A stretch of DNA of 16,990 nt from Clostridia bacterium (GTDB lineage: Bacteria > Bacillota > Clostridia > Oscillospirales > Acutalibacteraceae). A model generated the notes under the pieces. The model made no database searches. It was not told the origin of the DNA and worked only from the letters and a program-made list of their open reading frames with translations. Shown one piece after another: positions 1-6,233 of this stretch (the stretch's first letter is position 1; the number at the start of each line of letters is the position of its first letter). The position numbers and the translations under genes were made by a program. Location: positions 1 through 16,990 of the forward strand of contig JAFSBS010000174.1 in NCBI GenBank assembly GCA_017437165.1, written 5' to 3'.

Positions 1-41
1 AAATTGAGTATATCATAAACACAACATTTTTTCAAATAAAC

Positions 42-70
42 TTGACAAATGCCCGTGTTTTTGTAAATAT
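42..70 (+). promoter_or_regulatory. Possible SigA promoter of the GH18 gene
   Basis: A perfect TTGACA lies at 42-47, but the -10 region is weak: only 3 of 6 matches around 64-70, in an AT-rich stretch preceded by TG at 62-63. The TTG of this hexamer also opens the longest in-frame reading frame of the GH18 gene. The better translation start is the ATG at 102, which has a ribosome binding site. Confidence 0.4.
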
Positions 71-101
71 AGATATAGTAAAAAACAAAGGAGAAATTTT
101 T

Positions 102-1130
102 ATGTCTGCATTTTTTATGAGTGTAGTTGCTTTTTTTACTTCGCTTGCAACCATTGTTACAGGATTTTTAGGGTTTGATATTAGTTCACCTGACAAAAAG
201 GTTGAAAACTTTAAGGTTACAACTTACATAAGGGGTGACTATATTCAGGAAGAAAACAGTCTTTATAGTGAAGATTTTGATATTATTACTGACGTTATTC
301 TTTTTGAGTGTGCGTCTTTTGATAATAAGGGTAATATTGTTTATGAAAAAGACAAATTAGAAACAGCGTTAAAAAATATCAGAAATGCAATAGGCGAACG
401 AGATATAAATATTACACTTAATCTTTTAGGTCCCGAATGGCATTCAGAGTCAGACGTATGGGAAGAACAGATGGAAGCGCAAAGTAACGAATATAACAAG
501 GCGTTTACAAGTGGTGTTTTAGAAGATAACATTATTAAAGTTTTAGAAGAGTATGAATTTTCAGGGGTTCATTTTGATTATGAATATCCACTTTCAAAAA
601 ATGCGTGGAAAGAATACAACAAATTTTTAGTTTCACTTAATGAAAAGTTAGGAGATTATACATTGGGTGTTGCTTGTAGCGACTGGGATATAAAATTCAG
701 TTTATCTGCAATAGAAGCGGTTGATACTTTTGAGCTTATGGTTTATGATTTTAACGACGAAGAGGGCAAGCACGCAACATATGAGCAAACTATAGATTTG
801 GTTAACACAGTCGGGCTTCACGGAATACCACAAGAAAAAGTTAATGTAGGGCTTCCGTTTTATTCAAGGCCCACTGATATGTCGGGGTACTGGTATGGTT
901 ATAATGGTTACTATGAAAAAATAGATGAAAATGGCTGGTACCATTGTAATGATATTGATAAGGATTTTTGGTTTAATACATCAGAAGTAATAGAAAAGAA
1001 AACAGAGTATGCTATAAACAATGGTTTCGGCGGTGTGATGATATGGCATTATAATTGCGATTTACCCTCATCTCACGAAGATTCACTATTAAAAGCAATT
1101 GATAATGCATTAAACAGTAATCAGGCATAA
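102..1130 (+). CDS. Membrane-anchored GH18 family glycosidase (chitinase-like)
   Basis: This 342-residue protein has the GH18 (chitinase / endo-N-acetylglucosaminidase) barrel, which acts on GlcNAc-containing glycans. Residues 1-25 are hydrophobic with no basic residue, suggesting an uncleaved membrane anchor or an atypical signal peptide. The strand-4 motif reads SGVHFDYE at 154-161. The catalytic acid E161 and partner D159 of the family DxxDxDxE motif are present, but the first Asp is Ser and the second is His. Later barrel strands are recognisable: LMVYDF, VNVGLPFYSR and GGVMIWHYNCD near the C-terminus. The start at 102 was chosen for AAAGGAG at 87-93; the frame is open upstream to a TTG at 42, but that TTG is a -35 hexamer. 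A hairpin terminator follows. Membership of GH18 is well supported. The substrate is unknown, and the altered motif could mean low or changed activity. Confidence 0.82.
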   Translation: MSAFFMSVVAFFTSLATIVTGFLGFDISSPDKKVENFKVTTYIRGDYIQEENSLYSEDFDIITDVILFECASFDNKGNIVYEKDKLETALKNIRNAIGERDINITLNLLGPEWHSESDVWEEQMEAQSNEYNKAFTSGVLEDNIIKVLEEYEFSGVHFDYEYPLSKNAWKEYNKFLVSLNEKLGDYTLGVACSDWDIKFSLSAIEAVDTFELMVYDFNDEEGKHATYEQTIDLVNTVGLHGIPQEKVNVGLPFYSRPTDMSGYWYGYNGYYEKIDENGWYHCNDIDKDFWFNTSEVIEKKTEYAINNGFGGVMIWHYNCDLPSSHEDSLLKAIDNALNSNQA

Positions 1131-1145
1131 GACGGTTAAAAAATA

Positions 1146-1199
1146 ACTCTATCATTTAAGTTTACAAAAAACTTTAAATGATAGAGTCTTTTTATTTTT
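1146..1199 (+). terminator. Bidirectional Rho-independent terminator
   Basis: An 18-nt arm at 1170-1187 pairs with 1146-1162, with one bulged base, through an ACTCTATCATTTAA core. On the plus strand it is followed by CTTTTTATTTTTA, ending the GH18 gene. Read on the minus strand the stem is followed by TTATTTTTT, so it can also end the convergent GH2 gene whose stop is at 1256. Confidence 0.8.
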
Positions 1200-1206
1200 A
1201 TAACAC

Positions 1207-1240
1207 TTGCAACTAGCCATACTAGCCACTAGCAACTGCA
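1207..1240. repeat. Short CTAG-containing degenerate repeat
   Basis: Between the convergent GH18 and GH2 genes there are three CTAG tetramers at 1213, 1222 and 1229. The first two lie in a 9-bp tandem unit, ACTAGCCAT then ACTAGCCAC. The block is bounded by TTGCA at its left end and TGCAA at its right end. No coding potential is seen. It may belong to an intergenic repeat family, but only one copy is visible in this window. Confidence 0.4.
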
Positions 1241-1247
1241 AACGAAA

Positions 1248-1268
1248 GTTAAAACTTAAAGTTTTAAC
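1248..1268. repeat. 8-bp inverted repeat at the GH2 stop codon
   Basis: GTTAAAAC at 1248-1255 and GTTTTAAC at 1261-1268 form a perfect 8-bp stem with a 5-nt loop spanning the stop codon of the minus-strand GH2 gene. No T-run follows on the minus strand, so it is not a convincing terminator. It could be a small 3' mRNA hairpin. Confidence 0.35.
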
Positions 1269-3028
1269 TTCTCGTTTGCTGCTTTCATCATTTCAGGTGA
1301 AACTTTTATAACTTCACGGTCATAAGTGAGAAGTCCGTTGAGTTCGTCTTCGACGTCACTTACTTCTGTATAAATTGTTGCAGAAAGACCTTTTTCTTTC
1401 ATACATTTATATATTCTGTCCTCGTAAAGATGTTTGATTGCAGCGTCAAATTTTTCTTGTGCGTAATATTTTCTGTAACCAAAGAATTTTTCTTTGTTAT
1501 ATGTGTGACCTCTGAAACGCATTGAGTAACCACCGAATTCTGTAAGACCAATAGGTCTTCTGTCTTCTTTGTTGAATTTCGGGAACATAAATGGTGTAAA
1601 GTAAATGTGGAAACTGTTTACGTCACCTGCACCATGGTCAACCCAACCACTTGCGTGGTCAATGAGTCTTGTAGGGTCTTTTTGTCTATAAAATTCACAC
1701 GCTTTAACAGAGTCAAATTGTCCCCAAGCTTCATTGAAAGGAGTCCAGAGAGCGAGTGAAGGAACATTGTAAAGAAGGTTTATCATTTCTTCTGAATCTT
1801 TAAAATATTCTTCTCTGCCTTTTTCATCTGTTCTTGCGTAGAATAAATAATTGCGTTTATCGTCAGGTACTCTACCCACTTTTTTATTGTTAAAGAGCAT
1901 ACCAAGGAATGGTAATGTACCAATAGCAAGGAAATTGTATTTTCCACCACCGTTAATCATATCCTGCCATACAATCATACCAAGTCTGTCGCAGTGGTAA
2001 TACCAACGAAGCGGCTCAATTTTAATGTGTTTTCTTAATGTGTTGAAGCCTAAATCTTTCATTGTCTGAATGTCATAAATCAAAGCATCGTCAGAAGGTG
2101 CTGTGTAAAGACCATCTGACCAGTAGCCTTGATCCAAAAGTCCGTTAAAGAAATATGGCTTGTTATTAAGCATAAATCTTGGTGTGCCATCAGAATCAAC
2201 TCCGGTGCTGAATTTTCTCATAGCAAAGTAACTGTCAACTCTGTCATCAGCTGCAGCGAATTTGATATCATAAAGGTATGGATTCTCCGGTGACCAAAGT
2301 TCGTAGTTTTCTAATTTAATAGTTCCTTTACCATCTGTGAGTTTTGCAGCAGCAATCATTTTATTTTTATCCATAACCATAACGCCTATTTCCGGCATTA
2401 TTTCGTTAGAATATGCAACTTCAACCTGTAATTCATTGTTATCAATATCAGGCGTGAGTTTTATATTTGTAATATAATCGTAAGGCACTTCTTCAATCCA
2501 AACTGTCTGCCAGATGCCTGACTGTGGTGTGTACCAGATTCCACCACGATTAAATGTCTGTTTACCACGAGCCTGTGAACCCGTTTCAGTAGGGTCAGTA
2601 ACAGTAACTCTTAAGTCATTTTCGCCGTTTAAAATCAATGCAGTAACATCAAATGAAAATGGTAAATAACCGCCGGTATGTTCACCAACAACAGTACCAT
2701 TCAAAGAAACTGTGCATTTATAATCTACCGCACCGAAGTGTAAAAGCACTTTTGACTTTGTTTTTGTAAAGTTGAAAAGCTTCTGGTAGTAAAGCGTGTC
2801 AGTTGGTTGAACTAATTTTTCAACCCCACTTAAAATTGCTTCAGGGCTGAAGGGAACAACGATTTCCCCCTGAAAACCGCTGAATTTTTTGTTCTCGCCA
2901 TAAATAGCGTAATTCCACACACCATTTAAGCAAATAAAACTGTCACGTTTGAATTGTGGTCTTGGATAATCGTTAAGTGGGCAGTTTTTGTCTAAAACTT
3001 TACCCCATCTTGTCAATAATCTTTCCAT
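1256..3028 (-). CDS. Cytoplasmic GH2 glycosidase, 590 aa
   Basis: This is a GH2-family retaining beta-glycosidase (beta-galactosidase/beta-glucuronidase clan). The order is an N-terminal jelly-roll sugar-binding domain (about 20-175, with the hallmark GGIWYTPQSGIWQTVWIEEV), an Ig-like sandwich (about 180-275) and a TIM barrel to the end. The acid/base is E433 in WTPFNEAWG and the nucleophile is E497 in IGLTEFGG, so both catalytic residues are intact. There is no signal peptide, so it probably acts on imported oligosaccharides. It lacks the extra C-terminal domains of the other GH2 in this window, and the two are not close copies. The ATG follows GGAGGG with good spacing. It is transcribed alone from the promoter at 3067-3095. 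The exact sugar specificity cannot be told from sequence alone. Confidence 0.88.
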   Translation of the reverse strand: MERLLTRWGKVLDKNCPLNDYPRPQFKRDSFICLNGVWNYAIYGENKKFSGFQGEIVVPFSPEAILSGVEKLVQPTDTLYYQKLFNFTKTKSKVLLHFGAVDYKCTVSLNGTVVGEHTGGYLPFSFDVTALILNGENDLRVTVTDPTETGSQARGKQTFNRGGIWYTPQSGIWQTVWIEEVPYDYITNIKLTPDIDNNELQVEVAYSNEIMPEIGVMVMDKNKMIAAAKLTDGKGTIKLENYELWSPENPYLYDIKFAAADDRVDSYFAMRKFSTGVDSDGTPRFMLNNKPYFFNGLLDQGYWSDGLYTAPSDDALIYDIQTMKDLGFNTLRKHIKIEPLRWYYHCDRLGMIVWQDMINGGGKYNFLAIGTLPFLGMLFNNKKVGRVPDDKRNYLFYARTDEKGREEYFKDSEEMINLLYNVPSLALWTPFNEAWGQFDSVKACEFYRQKDPTRLIDHASGWVDHGAGDVNSFHIYFTPFMFPKFNKEDRRPIGLTEFGGYSMRFRGHTYNKEKFFGYRKYYAQEKFDAAIKHLYEDRIYKCMKEKGLSATIYTEVSDVEDELNGLLTYDREVIKVSPEMMKAANEKLKL

Positions 3029-3066
3029 AATACCCTCCGAAAAGAAATTTAATTACATACACATTT

Positions 3067-3095
3067 ATTTTAACATAAAAGCACTTGTTTTTCAA
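3067..3095 (-). promoter_or_regulatory. SigA promoter (extended -10) of the 590-aa GH2 gene
   Basis: Read on the minus strand, TTGAAA (3090-3095), a 17-bp spacer and TAAAAT (3067-3072) are preceded by TG plus one base (TGtTAAAAT), an extended -10 element. It lies about 40 bp upstream of the GH2 ATG and within the divergent region shared with the small gene at 3151. Confidence 0.75.
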
Positions 3096-3150
3096 TAAAA
3101 ATCACCAAAATAGTGGTATTGGAATAAAATGCACTATAGGGGGTGTTTTT

Positions 3151-3486
3151 TTGAATACAGAAATATTTACGCTGATATTTGCGATAATAGGAATTTTAAG
3201 TATTTTAAGATTTTTGATTTTTAAGTTTATTACGTTTAAAGAAGAACAGTTTACATTATTATTGCCCGTTCATAAAGAAAATGAAGAAATTTTTAGTCGC
3301 ATAGAAAATTTAAGAGAATTTCTTGACTTTTCGGGAATACATAAAAAATGCACCGTAGTAATCATAAACTACGGTGTAAGTGAAGAGTTTTTAGAAAAAT
3401 TAGACTCGATGTATGGTTATTACGGATTTTTAAAAATAATAGATAAAGAAGATGCAGGGGAGAGTTTAAAAGAAATCATAAGTTAA
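3151..3486 (+). CDS. Small membrane-anchored protein of unknown function
   Basis: I do not recognise this 111-residue protein. It starts at TTG 3151, chosen because AGGGGG lies at 3138-3143 with a 7-nt gap; the frame has no later usable start. Residues 2-24 form one hydrophobic membrane segment. About 85 soluble residues follow, with a strand-helix-strand pattern (FTLLLPVHKENEE, then KKCTVVIINYGVSEEFLEKL). The pattern loosely recalls the start of a GT-A glycosyltransferase fold, but it is far too short to be a working enzyme, so this is speculation. It is divergent from the GH2 gene and converges on tatD, with an 11-bp overlap of the 3' ends. The probable terminator of tatD lies inside its coding sequence. 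Confidence 0.68.
   Translation: MNTEIFTLIFAIIGILSILRFLIFKFITFKEEQFTLLLPVHKENEEIFSRIENLREFLDFSGIHKKCTVVIINYGVSEEFLEKLDSMYGYYGFLKIIDKEDAGESLKEIIS
3343..3376 (-). terminator. Rho-independent terminator of the GH2-metG-tatD unit
   Basis: CACCGTAGT (3351-3359) and ACTACGGTG (3368-3376) form a perfect 9-bp stem with an 8-nt loop. On the minus strand the stem is followed by CATTTTTTAT (six T from the A-run at 3343-3348). It lies about 100 nt past the tatD stop and inside the opposing 111-aa gene. On the plus strand no T-run follows, so it should terminate in only one direction. Confidence 0.72.
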
Positions 3487-4243
3487 TCCTGAATAATTCA
3501 GAGGCATTTTTATTAGCAGTTGTGAGAACTTCATCTTTTGTAAGATTTTTCACTTCTGCTATTTTTTCTGCAACATATGAAATATATGTGCTTTGATTTC
3601 TTTTGCCACGATATGGCACAGGACTCATATATGGGCAGTCAGTTTCTAAAAGAAGTTTTTGTAGCGGTAAGTTTTCCGCCACTTCGAGAGGTACACGGGC
3701 ATTTTTAAAAGTTACTGCGCCACCAAGCCCTATATACATATTAAGTTTTAATACTTCTTTCATAACTTCTACACTACCCGAAAAGCAGTGAAGTACACCT
3801 TTAGGTTTGTACTTTTTGAGAATTTCAAGAGTATCATTATGAGCATCTCTTGAATGCACAATAACAGGTAAATCTAACTCATTTGCTAAAATAATCTGTT
3901 CAGTAAAAATTCTTTTTTGTTCTTCTTTGTTGTCTTTTACCCAATAATAATCAAGTCCGATTTCACCAATTGCAACGCATTTTTTGTGCTTTGAAAGTTC
4001 TTTTATTTGTTCAATATATTTTTCACCCGCTTTATTTATATCTTCTGGGTGAAAGCCTACTGCACAGTACATAAAATCATATTGGTCTGAAAGTTTAATT
4101 GATTTTTTTGAAGACTCAATATCTGTCCCACAATTTATTACACCCAAAATGCCCGACTCAGAAAAAGAGTCGAGCAAAGCGGTTCTGTCTTCATCAAAAG
4201 CTTTATCGTTATAATGTGCGTGAGTATCAAAAATGAAGTCCAT
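3476..4243 (-). CDS. tatD: TatD family metal-dependent DNase/hydrolase
   Basis: This 255-residue protein has the usual length of bacterial TatD (B. subtilis YabD type), a cytoplasmic metal-dependent deoxyribonuclease of the amidohydrolase fold. All metal ligands are visible: the DTHAH motif with H8 and H10, E94 in GEIGLDYYW, H130 in VIVHSRDA, H152 in LHCFSGS and D202 in LETDCPYMSP. It lies 18 bp behind metG on the same strand, the standard metG-tatD arrangement of Firmicutes, so it is almost certainly co-transcribed. The ribosome binding site (AGAAAG) is weak. Its 3' end overlaps the convergent 111-aa gene by 11 bp, and transcription probably ends at the hairpin inside that gene. Confidence 0.95.
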   Translation of the reverse strand: MDFIFDTHAHYNDKAFDEDRTALLDSFSESGILGVINCGTDIESSKKSIKLSDQYDFMYCAVGFHPEDINKAGEKYIEQIKELSKHKKCVAIGEIGLDYYWVKDNKEEQKRIFTEQIILANELDLPVIVHSRDAHNDTLEILKKYKPKGVLHCFSGSVEVMKEVLKLNMYIGLGGAVTFKNARVPLEVAENLPLQKLLLETDCPYMSPVPYRGKRNQSTYISYVAEKIAEVKNLTKDEVLTTANKNASELFRINL

Positions 4244-4261
4244 AATTTTTCTTTCTGTGAA

Positions 4262-6208
4262 TTATCCTAACATTGTACCTGCAGGCATACCATCAACAAA
4301 GAGAACTTTAATGTTATCTTCAGTGATTTCACCTGCTAAAACCATACCTTTACTTTCAACACCGCAAAGTGTTCTTGGCTTTAAGTTTGCAACGATAACA
4401 ACACTTTTGCCAATGAGGTCTTCCGGTTTGTACCATTGAGCAATACCGGAAGCAACTGTGCGTGGTTCTTTTGTACCATCATCGAGTGTGAGTTTTAAAA
4501 GTTTTTTAGCTTTTTTAATTGGTTCGCAGTCAATAACTTTTGCAACACGAAGTTCTACTTTCATAAAATCATCAAATTCAATCTCTTTAAGACCGATGAT
4601 TGTTTTTTCTTCTTCATCTTCTTTTACTTCGGGAAGAGTTGCTTCAATTTCTGCTAAAGTCTTTTCCATATCAAGACGATTAAAGAGAGGTGTTGCGTCA
4701 CCAACTTTACCACCTGCTACTAATTTACCAAAGCTTTCGAGCGACTCTAAATTGTCAATATTACAATTGATTTGTGAGAATATAGCATCACTGGTAGTTG
4801 GCATAAATGGTTTTAATAAAACTGCAACAAAACGGATACTTTCAAGTAAGTTGTAAAGAACTGTACCAAGACGAGCTTTTTTGTCTTCGTCTTTAGCAAG
4901 TGCCCAAGGCATTGTTTCGTCAATGTATTTGTTACATCTTTTTGCGAGTTCAAATATTTTTGAAAGAGCATCACTCACTCTGTAAGTGTCAAGGAGTTTT
5001 GTAACTTCAGGAAGAACAGAAAGAGCCATATCTTTTAATTCTTTGTCTAATTCTTCTTCTGCTGCAGGTGACTGAATTACACCGTCAAAATACTTGTTGT
5101 TCATAGCAATTGTACGATTAACAAGGTTACCTAAAGTATTAGCGAGATCTGAATTGAAACGCTCAATAATTGTGCTGTAGGTGATTGAGCCGTCTTGTGC
5201 GTGAGGCATTTCTGAAAGAAGATAATAACGCACTGCGTCAACACCGAAGCGGTCGCAAAGGTCATCAGCATAAATAACATTACCGCGGGACTTTGACATT
5301 TTATCTTCACCGGAAAGAAGCCAAGGATGACCAAAAACTTGTTTTGGAAGTGGCTCACCGAGTGCCATAAGCATAATCGGCCAGTAAATTGTGTGGAAAC
5401 GAAGAATATCCTTACCAATGATGTGAACATCTGCCGGCCAGTATTTTTTGTACATTTCTGGTTGGTTATCAGGATTGTAACCAAGTCCTGTAATATAGTT
5501 AAGAAGTGCATCAACCCAAACGTAAATAACGTGTTTTGGGTCGTTAGGGAAAGGAATACCCCATTTAAAAGTTGAACGTGAAATACATAAATCCTGAAGA
5601 CCGGGTTTTATGAAGTTGTTTATCATTTCCTTTTTACGACTTTCAGGATAAATGAAGTCAGGATTTTGTTCAATGTATTCTTCTAACTGTTTTTGATATT
5701 TACTCATTTTGAAGAAATATGCTTCTTCTTTTTCTTTTCTTACTTCTCTGCCGCAGTCAGGGCATTTGCCGTCAACTAACTGAGAGTCTGTAAAGAAACT
5801 TTCGCAAGGTACGCAGTACCAACCCTCATATTCGCTTTTGTAAACATCGCCCTGATTATAAAGTTTTTCGAAGATTTTCTGTACTGATTTTTCGTGGTCT
5901 TCGTCAGTTGTACGAATAAATTTGTCATAAGTTGTGTTAAGGCAGTCGCAAACGCCTTTGATTTCACCCGCAACTTTATCAACATATTCTTTCGGAGAAA
6001 TACCGGCTTCAGCAGCATATTCTTCGATTTTCTGACCGTGTTCATCAGTACCAGTCTGGAAAAATACATCATAACCCTGCATTCGCTTGAATCTCGCAAG
6101 AGCATCGGCTAAGACAATTTCGTAAGAGTTACCGATATGCGGTTTTCTTGATGTGTAAGCAATAGCAGTTGTAATATAATATGGTTTTTTTTCCATTGTG
6201 CTTTTCAT
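4262..6208 (-). CDS. metG: Methionyl-tRNA synthetase with C-terminal tRNA-binding domain
   Basis: This 648-residue class I synthetase charges tRNA-Met in the cytoplasm. The HIGH motif is HIGN at 24-27 and the KMSKS loop is at 303-307 (EDKMSKSRGN). A single CxxC...CxxC zinc knuckle uses C132, C135, C149 and C152. The anticodon-binding helical domain follows, then an EMAP/Trbp111-type OB-fold from about residue 545 (FMKVELRVAKV ... GMVLAGEI), as in dimeric long-form MetRS. The start is uncertain. The ATG at 6208 has GGA almost touching it; the ATG at residue 5 (6196) matches the usual family N-terminus KKPYYITT and has AGGA 12 nt upstream. Only 25 bp separate it from the upstream GH2 stop, leaving no room for a T-box leader or a separate intergenic promoter. 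Confidence 0.97.
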   Translation of the reverse strand: MKSTMEKKPYYITTAIAYTSRKPHIGNSYEIVLADALARFKRMQGYDVFFQTGTDEHGQKIEEYAAEAGISPKEYVDKVAGEIKGVCDCLNTTYDKFIRTTDEDHEKSVQKIFEKLYNQGDVYKSEYEGWYCVPCESFFTDSQLVDGKCPDCGREVRKEKEEAYFFKMSKYQKQLEEYIEQNPDFIYPESRKKEMINNFIKPGLQDLCISRSTFKWGIPFPNDPKHVIYVWVDALLNYITGLGYNPDNQPEMYKKYWPADVHIIGKDILRFHTIYWPIMLMALGEPLPKQVFGHPWLLSGEDKMSKSRGNVIYADDLCDRFGVDAVRYYLLSEMPHAQDGSITYSTIIERFNSDLANTLGNLVNRTIAMNNKYFDGVIQSPAAEEELDKELKDMALSVLPEVTKLLDTYRVSDALSKIFELAKRCNKYIDETMPWALAKDEDKKARLGTVLYNLLESIRFVAVLLKPFMPTTSDAIFSQINCNIDNLESLESFGKLVAGGKVGDATPLFNRLDMEKTLAEIEATLPEVKEDEEEKTIIGLKEIEFDDFMKVELRVAKVIDCEPIKKAKKLLKLTLDDGTKEPRTVASGIAQWYKPEDLIGKSVVIVANLKPRTLCGVESKGMVLAGEITEDNIKVLFVDGMPAGTMLG

Positions 6209-6233
6209 TCCTATTCTTGTTTTAATTTAAAAA

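Noticed and set aside
42..101. N-terminal extension of the GH18 protein from TTG 42
   Set aside because: The TTG is part of a TTGACA hexamer and has no ribosome binding site, whereas the ATG at 102 has AAAGGAG 8 nt upstream.
3085..3150. Longer N-terminus of the small membrane protein from TTG 3085
   Set aside because: It overlaps the -35 region of the divergent GH2 promoter and lacks a ribosome binding site; TTG 3151 has AGGGGG upstream.
6209..6233. T-box or separate promoter for metG
   Set aside because: Only 25 bp separate the GH2 stop from metG, too short for either.
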